Source of the DNA: Chryseobacterium camelliae
Lineage (GTDB): Bacteria > Bacteroidota > Bacteroidia > Flavobacteriales > Weeksellaceae
DNA: 64,000 nt
Assembly (NCBI RefSeq): GCF_002770595.1
Contig: NZ_CP022986.1
Coordinates: 1,612,001-1,676,000, forward strand
Direction of reading: 5' to 3'
Below are positions 9,591-18,250 of the stretch, piece by piece (positions within the stretch are counted from its first letter, which is position 1; each line of letters starts with the position of its first letter). The translations under genes and the position numbers were made by a program. The notes under the pieces were generated by a model. It was not told the origin of the DNA, searched no databases, and saw only the letters and a program-made list of their open reading frames with translations.

Positions 9591-10016
9591 CTACTGAGCA
9601 ACCTTTATAAAGTGGCCTTTAGAATCGAAAATCAGGTCTTTTTTGCCTACCTCGGCTTCATAGGTAAGATTACCTTTAGCATCAGTAATTTTTGCGGACT
9701 CCGCTATTTTCTTACTGGGATAGTTTTGATGGATATACGCTCTGGCTTTTTCAGGAAGCATATTAACGGGAATAGCCTTTTCAGTTTCCAAAATATTGCC
9801 TGAAGGGTTGATGAGAACAGAATAGTCTTTATGGTCTTGTATAAAGCCTGCTTCAAAATTGTCTTTTTCCTTTTCCCACCTAATGGTTTTGATAGTTGGA
9901 AACTCTTTTTGCAATGCCGATTTTACAACGGCAGGAACTTCCTTTTCTGAAACTTTTTGCGCATAAGTAAAGCTTATGCTTGCAGTAGCTGCCAATAGAA
10001 ATGCTAACTTTTTCAT
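9591..10016 (-). CDS. PepSY-like periplasmic protein (putative beta-lactamase-inhibitor-like fold)
   Basis: About 141 residues from the ATG at 10016, which places a signal peptide first (ending TYAQK). An ATG 10 codons upstream would extend it with a poor leader. Two PepSY-like repeats follow: VPAVVKSALQKEFPTIKTIR with WEKEKDNFEAGF, and KARAYIHQNYPSKKIAESAK with YEAEVGKKDLIFD. Such small proteins are common in Bacteroidota next to two-component systems, where they may modulate the sensor. It is the promoter-proximal gene of the RND/PAP2 operon and has a copy of the 34-bp element starting 28 bp upstream. Confidence 0.8.
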   Translation of the reverse strand: MKKLAFLLAATASISFTYAQKVSEKEVPAVVKSALQKEFPTIKTIRWEKEKDNFEAGFIQDHKDYSVLINPSGNILETEKAIPVNMLPEKARAYIHQNYPSKKIAESAKITDAKGNLTYEAEVGKKDLIFDSKGHFIKVAQ

Positions 10017-10043
10017 TGTACTATTTTTTAAAATTTTATAGTA

Positions 10044-10077
10044 CAAAGCTCATAAGTGATTTAGCAATATTTCTGAA
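10044..10077 (-). promoter_or_regulatory. 34-bp regulon element, copy 1 (PepSY-like/RND operon)
   Basis: On the minus strand: TTCAGAAA, 3 nt, TGCTAAAT, 10 nt, CTTTG. The two half-sites lie 11 bp apart, as expected for direct-repeat OmpR/PhoB boxes, and CTTTG fits the 3' part of a Bacteroidota -7 element. Identical architecture occurs at four other genes. Confidence 0.7.
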
Positions 10078-10079
10078 TT

Positions 10080-10832
10080 TTAGACGGTAGAAGATTTTTT
10101 TCTGAAAGAATTCAGATGAGAAAATATTACCATCATCGATAATAAAATCAGAGACACGATAGAAGCATTTGCTGTTCCGAGATTTAATCCTCCATTTGAA
10201 AGGGGTTTGGTAAGAAAATCTCCAAAAGTGGCTCCGAAGGGACGGGTAAAAATGAAGGCGATCCAAAACAATAATACGTGATTGAGCCTTGTAAAATAAT
10301 GCAGCAGGACAACTACTATAATAATGCAGCCTGTAATCAATGCTCCATTTAAATAACTCAACCCGAGATTATCACTTAAAAAATCTCCGAAAGCAGTTCC
10401 TAAACTGTTAGAAAACAATATTGCAATCCAGTATAAAACTTCTTTTCTTTTTTGGAAAATTGGATACACCTCAAGATTATGATACGATTTGTACCAAATA
10501 AAGAGCGTGAGAAAAAGAAAAGTTATAAGCATTACGCTTCCTAAAAAATATCCTGCGCCCAAGGTTCGGTCAGTAAAATCAGAAATTTCTGTACCCAATG
10601 TGGTTGTGGCAATGATGACCATCCAAAATACAACCGGAATATACTTTTTTAAGGTTAGCTGTATCGACAATATAATGGTGAAAAATATAGCAGTAATTAG
10701 CATGCCGGTTCCGTATCCTAATTGCAAAGTCATAGATATAAAATCACCCAAAGTTTCTCCCAAAGTGGTAGCGACAATTTTCATCAGCCAGAAAAGAACC
10801 GTTACAGACGCAACTTTATTTAAAGTTTTCAT
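10080..10832 (-). CDS. COG4705-type membrane protein with four internal repeats
   Basis: 250 residues, about eight membrane helices in four tandem repeats. Each repeat carries a glycine/aspartate signature: TLGETLGDF, TLGTEISDF, SLGTAFGDF and PFGATFGDF, spaced about 55-65 residues apart. The pattern matches the uncharacterised membrane-anchored COG4705 family, often found beside two-component systems. The function is unknown. Conserved in-membrane acidic residues could bind cations, which is a guess. It has its own copy of the 34-bp element just upstream (10841-10874) and lies directly downstream of the broken LtaS-like gene. Confidence 0.75.
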   Translation of the reverse strand: MKTLNKVASVTVLFWLMKIVATTLGETLGDFISMTLQLGYGTGMLITAIFFTIILSIQLTLKKYIPVVFWMVIIATTTLGTEISDFTDRTLGAGYFLGSVMLITFLFLTLFIWYKSYHNLEVYPIFQKRKEVLYWIAILFSNSLGTAFGDFLSDNLGLSYLNGALITGCIIIVVVLLHYFTRLNHVLLFWIAFIFTRPFGATFGDFLTKPLSNGGLNLGTANASIVSLILLSMMVIFSHLNSFRKKSSTV

Positions 10833-10840
10833 TTTTCCTG

Positions 10841-10874
10841 TAAAGCTCGCACAGGATTTAGCAGATTTTCTGAA
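10841..10874 (-). promoter_or_regulatory. 34-bp regulon element, copy 2 (COG4705 gene)
   Basis: Minus strand: TTCAGAAA, 3 nt, TGCTAAAT, 10 nt, CTTTA. It lies 9 bp upstream of the COG4705 start codon. If CTTTA is the -7 element, the mRNA leader would be very short. Confidence 0.65.
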
Positions 10875-10887
10875 TTTTTAGAAGAAT

Positions 10888-12853
10888 TTATTTTTGAATT
10901 TCTTTCATTTTCCCTTCTTTAAACCTTTCGCTTGCAGTTTGATAGTAGGAAATGGTTTCATTAGTAAGTTCACTATTTTTAAATTGATCCTCTCTCATCT
11001 CCCCGGATTTTTGATCAAAGTTATATTGAACTGTTTTTTTACGGTCGTTAATTTGGGTAAAAATATCTCCTTTTAGCAAACCAAGTGTACGATAATTACC
11101 TATGAAAGCACGTTCTTCCCCAATCTTCGTTTGGTTAATATCTTTACCATATAAAGCAGTATTGTAATCCCACCCTAAATAACCGAATAGTGTTGGCATT
11201 AAATCAATTTGAGACATCAATCTATCAATTTTCTCAGGCTTTTGATTTAAATTATAAATAATTGCAGGTATGTGATGCTTGTTTATGTTGATTTCCCATT
11301 TTCCTGCGCTACTGGCACAATGGTCCGCTACTATGACAAAAACTGTATTTTTAAACCAAGCTTTTGTTTTTGCAAGCAATAAATTTTCCTAAAGCATAAT
11401 CAGTGTATTTAACGGCAGCGTCACGCTCTCCCTGAGGAAGATTTATTTTTCCATTTGGAAAAGTATAGGGCTTATGATTAGATGTTGTCATCACAAATTG
11501 AAAGAAAGGTTTTTTTTCTTCAAAGTTGATATCTGCATATTTTATGGACTGTTTGTAAAGATCTTCATCACAAACGCCCCAAGCATTTTCAAAACTTACT
11601 TCACTGTCTGGAATACGGTACCGTTTGGTAGCTATATCTTCTGAAAGTGTGTTGCCACGATCCCTGTCAACAATATCAAAACCCTGACCCCCGAAAAAAT
11701 TGTTCATATTGTCGAAATAACCATCACCACCATAAATGAAATATGGATGATAATTTTTGTTTCTTACAATTGTGGCCACAGAAAAAAGATGTTGATTATC
11801 GGGACGCCTTACAATACTGTTTCCAGGAGTGGGCGGAATGGATAAGGTGAGTGCTTCCATTCCCCTCACAGTACGTGTACCAGTCGCAAACAAATTGGTA
11901 AAAAATATGCTTTCTGCGGATAGTGCATCATAGTTTGGCGTAAGATTTTGGGTATTACCGAATGATTTTAAAAATTCAGCACTAAAACTCTCAATGGTTA
12001 ATAAAATAATATTAGGCCTAATAAGTGTTTCGCCTTCGGTTTCTCGTAAAATTTCTGTGTTGCTTTTTGACAAATAGTGCTGGTTGTTTTGCAAAAGTTT
12101 TTTTCTTAGAACCAGATAGGCTTGCCTTTGATTTATTGTTGGATAAAAAGTTCCATAATCAAGCTCATTCGATCTGAATGCAGCAAAAAATGAAAACACC
12201 CCATTTTTACCTAATTCATTTACCGTAAGATTATTTCCGTTATCAGCCCAATTATTTTTTAAAAAGAAGCCAAGGCTAAAGGTTAATATTAATAGGCTTA
12301 CACTCATTATCAATCTTTTTAGAAATGGCATTTTATTCGTAAAACTATAAAGGAAAAATTTTTTTTCTTGAAATAAATAGAAACTTAGAACAATCAGAAT
12401 TAATAATATCCCTATAATCAGCGGAAGTGGATAGGATTGATTGATATTAGTAATAACTTCATAAGTGTATATAAGATAGTCGACAGCAATGAAATTGAAT
12501 CTTACCCCAAATTCATCCCAAAATGGGATTTCTGCCATCAAACTGAAATACATCAATAACAAAACAATAAAGCAATAACAATAGGTGAATGTTTTATCCA
12601 GCAAACTACCAATCCATTTTTTGGGAAGAGCAAGAAGAAAAATGTTATATGTTGTTATGAAAAACAGACCCGTTGTGATATCGAATGAAAATCCTAAAAA
12701 AAGTATTTTCATAATATTGGCAACAGTAAAATCAATATTGTGTACCGAATATAAAAGCAACCCTACTCTTAAAAGCAGCGATAAGGTAATGTATAGCGTG
12801 AACAGGGAAAAGAGTATAGAAAACCGGCTTTTGAATATTTTTAACAAATACAT
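10888..12853 (-). pseudogene. LtaS/EptA-like sulfatase-fold membrane transferase, split by a frameshift
   Basis: Two abutting frames together give about 650 residues, the usual length for LtaS-type phosphoglycerol or phosphoethanolamine transferases. Part one (12853-11351) has five N-terminal membrane helices, a periplasmic linker, NIILLTIESFSAEFLKSFG with a metal-binding Glu, and TRTVRGMEAL with the catalytic Thr. It runs out as ACKNKSLV. Part two (11379-10888) supplies VFVIVADHCASS, the distal metal-binding DH, and the C-terminus. Removing one base around 11376-11382 restores GKFI-LAKTKAWFK. This is either an inactivating +1 frameshift or a sequencing error. A 34-bp element precedes it, so it belongs to the predicted two-component regulon. 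Confidence 0.8.
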
Positions 12854-12873
12854 ACTTTTTCATTTTATGCGAA

Positions 12874-12907
12874 CAAAGTATATATATGATTTTGTAGATT
12901 TTCTGAA
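12874..12907 (-). promoter_or_regulatory. 34-bp regulon element, copy 3 (LtaS-like gene)
   Basis: Minus strand: TTCAGAAA, 3 nt, TACAAAAT, 10 nt, CTTTG, 20 bp upstream of the LtaS-like start codon and just before the stop of the histidine kinase gene. It marks a new transcript inside the cluster. Confidence 0.7.
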
Positions 12908-12910
12908 TTT

Positions 12911-14188
12911 TTAGAAAAGCACTGTAAAACAATGCAGATTATTTTTAAACTCGTATTTGATATCCCATTTGTATTGTTCCACAATCTCCTTCACGATAGC
13001 CAAACCTAAGCCTGAACTTCGTGTATCGGTGGTTGCCTTGCCAAATCTTTTAAAAAGAATAGCATTGTCAAGTTCTTTATAAATTCCTGTGTTGATTATA
13101 CTGAATTTGGCATCTTCAATTAGAATGGTAATATTTCCATTTTCTAAATTATGCCGTATAGCATTTAGTATAAGGTTATTTATTAATATCTCTGTTAAAA
13201 CCCTGTTGGCGTTAATTTCAATGATAGCATTTTCTTCGATTTCTATCCGTAAATTTTTATTTTCTGCCTGTTCCTCAAAATAGCCAATAACATCATTGAC
13301 CAATTCGTTTACCGTAAATGTTGAAACCTCTGCATATTGCCTGTTTTCAATTTTGGTGAGGAGCAATAGGTTTTTATTGATACGGGATAGACGCAGCGAG
13401 GCTTCGTACAAAGACTGCAAAACAACGGATTGTTGCTGGGTAAGTGAAGTATCCTGTAAAAGTAAATCGAGTTTGGATTGAAAAATTGCCAAAGGAGTCT
13501 GCAACTCGTGTGAAGCATTTTGGGTAAAGGATTTCTGGGAGTTATATGATTTTACATTAGAAACAATCATTTTTTCAATTCCTGTGTTCAGTTGGTCAAA
13601 TTCTTTTGTTCCGGTTTTATTGAATGATGGAAGCGATTGTTGTTCAATATTAAATTTATCAATCAGTTGTAATGTTTCGTAAAATGGTTTCCACAAACGG
13701 TTTGCAATAAAACGGGTTATGAAAAATATAACCAGCAGCATTCCTCCGAGAATGACCAGATAGACATAAATAATGGCTTTAATCAAATCTTCGGATTCTA
13801 CCAGGTTGAGCTGAATTTTTAATACATAAGGCTTTCCTTCAATCTTCACATCCGAATATAGTACCCGATAAGGTTCCCATTCCGGTACTACTTCATCGAA
13901 TATAGTTTCCTGAATAATCTTATTTTTGCGGTTTCCAGAAATGGTATCCGGTATAATTCTTACATCCCTGTTGAAGCGGTTCCATATATGAATATCAGAA
14001 GAACGAATCGTTTTAAGATGGTCAATTTCAAATTCTTTTTTTCGCAGGTATATCGCTTCATCCACGTCGTCCGTATATAGCTTTTCCATTACAAGATAGA
14101 AAAAAGGAGCACTCAACAACAGAACGAATGTTGCCAAAAAAGTATAATAGAGTAATGTTTTGTTTAGTAAGCCATTCACACGTCCCAT
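12911..14188 (-). CDS. Two-component sensor histidine kinase
   Basis: 425 residues. TM1 is near 12-34 and TM2 near 137-158, enclosing a periplasmic sensor region of about 100 residues. The HisKA box is SFTQNASHELQTPLAIF with phospho-accepting His227. The ATPase domain shows the N box (NLILNAIRHNLENG) and GLGLAIVKEIVEQY. It partners the OmpR-type regulator directly upstream, whose stop codon it overlaps by 13 bp. The periplasmic part has no obvious Cys/Met/His metal cluster, so I cannot say whether it senses copper, envelope stress or cationic peptides. The regulon suggests envelope stress, possibly metal-linked. Confidence 0.9.
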   Translation of the reverse strand: MGRVNGLLNKTLLYYTFLATFVLLLSAPFFYLVMEKLYTDDVDEAIYLRKKEFEIDHLKTIRSSDIHIWNRFNRDVRIIPDTISGNRKNKIIQETIFDEVVPEWEPYRVLYSDVKIEGKPYVLKIQLNLVESEDLIKAIIYVYLVILGGMLLVIFFITRFIANRLWKPFYETLQLIDKFNIEQQSLPSFNKTGTKEFDQLNTGIEKMIVSNVKSYNSQKSFTQNASHELQTPLAIFQSKLDLLLQDTSLTQQQSVVLQSLYEASLRLSRINKNLLLLTKIENRQYAEVSTFTVNELVNDVIGYFEEQAENKNLRIEIEENAIIEINANRVLTEILINNLILNAIRHNLENGNITILIEDAKFSIINTGIYKELDNAILFKRFGKATTDTRSSGLGLAIVKEIVEQYKWDIKYEFKNNLHCFTVLF

Positions 14189-14850
14189 TTGTAGCCCATT
14201 TTATAAACTGTTTTGATATAATCATCGCAACCAGCATCTGCCAGCTTCTTTTTCAAGTTTTTTACGTGTGCATACACAAAATCTACATTATCCAACATAT
14301 CTGCCATATCTCCTGATAGATGCTCTGCTAAAGCTACTTTAGATACAATACGATTTTTGTTGCCAATTAAAAAAATAAGCAAATCATATTCTTTTTTTGT
14401 AAGTGTAATCACTTGATTGTTTACACGTACTTCTTTCGCAAGCAAATCAATTGAAAGTTCATTGATTTCTAAATGATTGGTACTGGAAAACTGTCTTCTT
14501 CGTATTACCGAATATATTCTGGCACTCAGTTCTGAAAGATGAAAAGGTTTTGGGAGGTAATCATCCGCACCTAATTTGAGCCCTATAATTTTATCATCTA
14601 CAGCATCCCTTGCCGAAATAATAATGACACCATCCTGTTTACTTTCTTTTTTTAACGCTTCCAGAATTTCCAGACCTTCGCCATCAGGAAGATTCAAATC
14701 TAACAAAATGCAATCATATTCGTAAACGCCTGTTTTTTCAATAGCTTCATCAAAAGTAGAAGCAAATTCACAATTATATTGTTCCTGTTTTAAGTAAGTG
14801 GCAATACTTTCAGCCAATAACTTTTCATCTTCTATAATTAATATTTTCAT
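14176..14850 (-). CDS. OmpR/PhoB-family response regulator
   Basis: 224 residues. The receiver domain has acidic residues IIEDE, phospho-acceptor Asp51 in ILLDLNLPDG, and Lys101 in YLPKPF. The C-terminal winged-helix domain is recognisable from LTKKEYDLLIFLIGNKNRIV and the closing KTVYKMGYKWDV. It is cotranscribed with the kinase. The 34-bp element upstream (14885-14918) implies autoregulation. The element's half-sites repeat at 11 bp, which suits a head-to-tail dimer of this family, so I infer that this protein binds all five copies. Confidence 0.92.
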   Translation of the reverse strand: MKILIIEDEKLLAESIATYLKQEQYNCEFASTFDEAIEKTGVYEYDCILLDLNLPDGEGLEILEALKKESKQDGVIIISARDAVDDKIIGLKLGADDYLPKPFHLSELSARIYSVIRRRQFSSTNHLEINELSIDLLAKEVRVNNQVITLTKKEYDLLIFLIGNKNRIVSKVALAEHLSGDMADMLDNVDFVYAHVKNLKKKLADAGCDDYIKTVYKMGYKWDV

Positions 14851-14884
14851 CTGTTCATTCTATTAATTTTAACGATTTAATAAA

Positions 14885-14918
14885 CAAAGTAAGCGATGGA
14901 TTTTGAAGTATTTCTGAA
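14885..14918 (-). promoter_or_regulatory. 34-bp regulon element, copy 4 (response regulator)
   Basis: Minus strand: TTCAGAAA, 3 nt, TTCAAAAT, 10 nt, CTTTG. This copy shows most clearly that the two half-sites are direct repeats (TTCAGAAA / TTCAAAAT). It predicts positive or negative autoregulation of the two-component operon. Confidence 0.7.
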
Positions 14919-14945
14919 TGGATAAATAGCTTTTCAAAATGAGAT

Positions 14946-15317
14946 TTATGCTAATTCAATAATCATGTCATTCAGTAATATCAAAGATACTTTCTGTAAT
15001 TCTTCTTTATTCTCGTTCAAAAAAGCCTTTATCTTACTGGATTCATCTACTAACTCTAAACAAACAGGATTTTCAGATGACGGAATTTCAGAAATATTGT
15101 ATTGGATAGAACCGTTATTTAAATATCCGCTTTTAGCAGTAAAAATATTGGCTTGATGGATAGCGTTTTGTTTCGCCTTTTTCAAAAGATATTCTCCAAG
15201 ATTATTATTCCAAAGTTTCCTCCAAAAGTTCTGCCCAACTACTGATTGTCCGTATCTAAAGTATATTTTTGCAATGGCTAAATTTTCTGCGTTCATAATT
15301 TTAAAATTATAGTTCAT
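14946..15317 (-). CDS. DUF190 (COG1993) PII-like protein linked to fluoride export
   Basis: About 123 residues with the DUF190 pattern: KIYFRYGQ at the start, a middle segment AIHQANIFTAKSGYLNNGSI and VCLELVDESSKIKAFL near the end. DUF190 proteins resemble PII signalling proteins and are often encoded beside fluoride exporters, but their biochemical role is unsettled. It is the second gene of the riboswitch-controlled unit, overlapping the CLC-F stop by 11 bp. A start seven codons later (MNAENLAIAK, 15296) would avoid the overlap and looks equally good. Co-regulation by fluoride is inferred from position. Confidence 0.72.
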   Translation of the reverse strand: MNYNFKIMNAENLAIAKIYFRYGQSVVGQNFWRKLWNNNLGEYLLKKAKQNAIHQANIFTAKSGYLNNGSIQYNISEIPSSENPVCLELVDESSKIKAFLNENKEELQKVSLILLNDMIIELA

Positions 15318-16611
15318 TTAGTCTTTTTCCGGTGTAGTTTCCAAACCTGTTGTGTTTAGGCTCACCGATCATCTGTCTGCCATAAATACTGCTATGACCT
15401 GAGAATAAATAAGCAACAACGCACGCAATGGCTACATAAACCCCACAATCACTCCCGAAAAGTTCAATTGCCATAATACTACAAGCCAGAGGTGTATTGG
15501 TAGCGCCTGCAAAAACTGCTACAAAGCCCATTCCTGCCAAAAGCCCTGTTGGTAAAGGAATAAAATAGCCCAGCGAATTTCCCAATGCAGCTCCGATAAA
15601 AAATAAAGGTGTCACCTCACCACCTTTAAATCCTGCGGCTAATGTAACAATGGTAAAAATCATTTTTAATGCAAAATCGTAGGCTGGTAATTGCTGTTCA
15701 AAAGACGAAACAATGGTAGGAATTCCTAAACCGATATATTTTGTCGTTCCTAAAGCCCAAACTGCGGTTGCAACTAAAATACCTCCAACCAAAGGACGTA
15801 AAGGTGGGTAAGAAATTTTTGCTTTGAAAATTTTACCCACACGATGAATGGTTTTGCTGAAAATTGCAGCACATAGCCCGAAAGCTATTCCGGCAAGAAT
15901 GGCGTATAAACCATTTAAAAATGAAAAATCAGGAATGGTCGGAATATGATAATGGGTATGTCCGGTTTTCCAAAGTTTGGTGACTAAGTCTGCGATGATT
16001 GCCGATGCAAATGCCGGAAAAATCGAATCATATTTTAGTCTGCCAATCAGAAAAACTTCCAGACCGAAAATGGCTCCGGCTAGCGGCGTTCCGAATACAG
16101 AACCAAAACCGGCAGCAATGGCGGCAATAATTAAAACTTTTCTTTCATTTAGATTGAGTTTTAGTGGCTTGGTAAATTGGTCGGCAATAGAACCTGCCAT
16201 TTGTATCGCTGTTCCTTCTCTTCCCGCAGAACCTCCAAAGAGGTGGGTAGCCAAAGTTCCGAGATAAACAAAAGGCGCCATCCGAAAAGGAATGATTTCT
16301 TTAGGGTCGTGAATAGTATCAATCAGCAGATTATTTCCTGCTTCAACTTCTTTACCAAATTGATGGTAAATATATCCGATTACGAACCCTGCAACCGGAA
16401 GTAAGGCAATCAACCAAAGGTGATTTTCCCTGAAATCTGTAACCCAGCCTAATGTTTTTAAAAATAATGCGGACGCAGTTCCGATACAAGCACCTATTAC
16501 AAGGCTAATGAATAACCATTTGATGATATAGGGAAGTGATGGATAAGCTCTAAAAAAAGCTTTTGTTCTGATAAAGGATTTTTGCCCTTTCGATTTTTGA
16601 TGATAATGCAT
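15307..16611 (-). CDS. CLC-F type fluoride/proton antiporter
   Basis: 434-residue CLC-fold membrane protein. Canonical chloride CLCs have GSGIP at the anion site. This one has GNNLLI at 92-97, the variant marking the fluoride-specific CLC-F (EriC-F) branch. GREGT follows at 130-134, and GKFGGE-like sequence is replaced by AAGFKGGEVTPLF near 340. It exports fluoride in exchange for protons to keep the cytoplasm below toxic levels. A fluoride riboswitch lies 39 bp upstream, which independently supports the substrate. DUF190 follows. It is unusual in a copper island, though such islands collect inorganic-ion resistance genes. Confidence 0.92.
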   Translation of the reverse strand: MHYHQKSKGQKSFIRTKAFFRAYPSLPYIIKWLFISLVIGACIGTASALFLKTLGWVTDFRENHLWLIALLPVAGFVIGYIYHQFGKEVEAGNNLLIDTIHDPKEIIPFRMAPFVYLGTLATHLFGGSAGREGTAIQMAGSIADQFTKPLKLNLNERKVLIIAAIAAGFGSVFGTPLAGAIFGLEVFLIGRLKYDSIFPAFASAIIADLVTKLWKTGHTHYHIPTIPDFSFLNGLYAILAGIAFGLCAAIFSKTIHRVGKIFKAKISYPPLRPLVGGILVATAVWALGTTKYIGLGIPTIVSSFEQQLPAYDFALKMIFTIVTLAAGFKGGEVTPLFFIGAALGNSLGYFIPLPTGLLAGMGFVAVFAGATNTPLACSIMAIELFGSDCGVYVAIACVVAYLFSGHSSIYGRQMIGEPKHNRFGNYTGKRLNEL

Positions 16612-16650
16612 AATATATCCTGACTAAATGATTGAACATTCAATTTTAAT

Positions 16651-16702
16651 CAGGCGCCATCAGCTTTTTAGGGCGGTTGGGTAAGGGAGACACCATTCCC
16701 TT
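16651..16702 (-). ncRNA. Fluoride (crcB-type) riboswitch
   Basis: On the minus strand it reads GGGAATGGTGTCTCCC, then AACCGCC, a short A-rich loop, and GCTGATGGCGCC. GGTGTC can pair with GGCGCC, and GGG with CCC, matching the compact pseudoknot of fluoride riboswitches with the conserved GCTGATG segment. It sits in the leader of the CLC-F gene and should raise its expression when fluoride binds. Confidence 0.88.
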
Positions 16703-16729
16703 TTTTTGAATAATCAAAGGTAATAAAAA

Positions 16730-17194
16730 TCAATGACCTACGACATAATCTTTAAGAATTTTTGCTATTCCAAGCTCACAATTGATGCTGTTTTTTTCAC
16801 TCATTGCTGGGAATGGAACACTTTTAATAAATAAATCTTCTGGTAAATTTGCTCTTTCTACCGCCATTAAAACAAAGTTTTCAATATCCTTCATTATAAT
16901 GATAATACATTTGGGACGGTATATTCTTAATCTTTTCGAAAGCGAGTCAACACTTTCAGAACGTTGTTTTTGTCTGATTTTTTTATCCTTTCGGTCAATT
17001 ACTTCAGTCACCAAATATTCAATTTTGCATTTCATTTCCTTAAAAAATGCTAAAAAATCAATATCGGTTTCAAAGTTTCCAAATTGCATTTCAAAGGCAG
17101 ACTTTACACTCCTATACAAAGGTGTATTACATTTGTAAAAAGATTTTGTATCAGAAGCTTTTGCTTCTGTGATCAGTAAGATTTCTGTTGGCAT
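16730..17194 (-). CDS. Hypothetical cytoplasmic protein
   Basis: 154 residues, not recognised. No signal peptide or membrane helix. The opening MPTEILLITEAKASDTKSFY and a central hydrophobic strand KCIIIIMKDIENFV alternate with charged helices, giving an alpha/beta look that faintly recalls uracil-DNA-glycosylase-like folds, without a motif I can defend. It lies 28 bp upstream of the riboswitch and 29 bp downstream of the YncE-like gene, on the same strand, so it is probably the last gene of that run and outside fluoride control. Confidence 0.55.
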   Translation of the reverse strand: MPTEILLITEAKASDTKSFYKCNTPLYRSVKSAFEMQFGNFETDIDFLAFFKEMKCKIEYLVTEVIDRKDKKIRQKQRSESVDSLSKRLRIYRPKCIIIIMKDIENFVLMAVERANLPEDLFIKSVPFPAMSEKNSINCELGIAKILKDYVVGH

Positions 17195-17223
17195 TTCAAA
17201 AAGTAATATTTATTATCACCTGA

Positions 17224-18189
17224 TCATTTCATTGACTGAACGATTTTATAGTTAGCCATGCTGACTTTATCCACACTTAAATCGTTGTTCAAAACATAAA
17301 GGAACTTTCCGTATTTCGAAAAAACGATGGCTTGTCTTGGTTCTTTAAAACCTTTGATGGTTTGGATATTCTTATTGGTTTTAACGTCAACTACTGAAAT
17401 AGTATTATCAATTTTGTTACCGCTTAACACAAATTTTCCATCTGGAGACAAACTTGCTCCGTAATTATCTTTCCCAACAGGAATGCGATAAGCAATCTTT
17501 TTACTGGCGATGTCTACTATAAGCAGTTCATTTGTTCCGCTGTTCGCTGCATATAAGGTTTTACCGTCCTTACTAATCGAGATGGCCCGGATTTTATTGA
17601 AACCCTCCACTTCTCCTTCTATTTTTAGCGTTTTAACATCAACAACGGTGATATGGTCGTTTCCAAAATTGGTCACATAGAGCTTTGTATTATCAGGATT
17701 AAATTTCACCCCTTGCCTGGGCTGATGAAAGCCAGTAATGATATTCTTGACCTCAGATGTTTCTGGATTGACCAAGGTTACCGTATTAGTCGCTTCATTG
17801 TTGATAAACAGCTGTTTCCCATCTTTTGAGATAGCAGTCCCAAATGCACCATAGCCAACCGGGTATTTTTTAATCAGCTGATAATTGTCAGAATTATAAA
17901 CCATCAGATATCCAAGACTACTATCGGTAATGTAAATTAGCTTTCCATCCGGAGAGAAAAGGATATTTCTGGGGTTGACAAAACCTTTGATTGTAGTTTT
18001 TAACTCGGCTTTGGATAGGTCATAAATTTTAATTTCTGTAGAATCACTGTAAGAAGCCGCCGCTATTTTTTCATCAGGGCTAACTGCAAGTGAATTATTT
18101 TTAATATCCCCATCGAATGGAACTTGTGCGAACGCTTTTATTGTAAAGCTTAAAAGTATCAGTGAAATTTTAAATGGTAGTGATTTCAT
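17224..18189 (-). CDS. YncE-like seven-bladed YVTN beta-propeller, exported
   Basis: 321 residues with a signal peptide ending TIKAFAQ. About seven repeats of the YVTN type follow, such as LIYITDSSLGYLMVYNSD, KLYVTNFGNDHITVVDVK and TLYAANSGTNELLIVDIA. These fold as a beta-propeller. Members bind diverse ligands, including cell-surface or metal-enzyme partners, so no substrate can be assigned. It follows the YeiH-like exporter by 61 bp on the same strand. Propellers of this type are frequent companions of multicopper oxidases and denitrification genes, but the link here is only positional. Confidence 0.82.
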   Translation of the reverse strand: MKSLPFKISLILLSFTIKAFAQVPFDGDIKNNSLAVSPDEKIAAASYSDSTEIKIYDLSKAELKTTIKGFVNPRNILFSPDGKLIYITDSSLGYLMVYNSDNYQLIKKYPVGYGAFGTAISKDGKQLFINNEATNTVTLVNPETSEVKNIITGFHQPRQGVKFNPDNTKLYVTNFGNDHITVVDVKTLKIEGEVEGFNKIRAISISKDGKTLYAANSGTNELLIVDIASKKIAYRIPVGKDNYGASLSPDGKFVLSGNKIDNTISVVDVKTNKNIQTIKGFKEPRQAIVFSKYGKFLYVLNNDLSVDKVSMANYKIVQSMK

Positions 18190-18250
18190 ATTATTTCTTG
18201 TTTAGTGAAGTATGATATTAATTTGTTCAAATACATTAAGCAATAGATTC

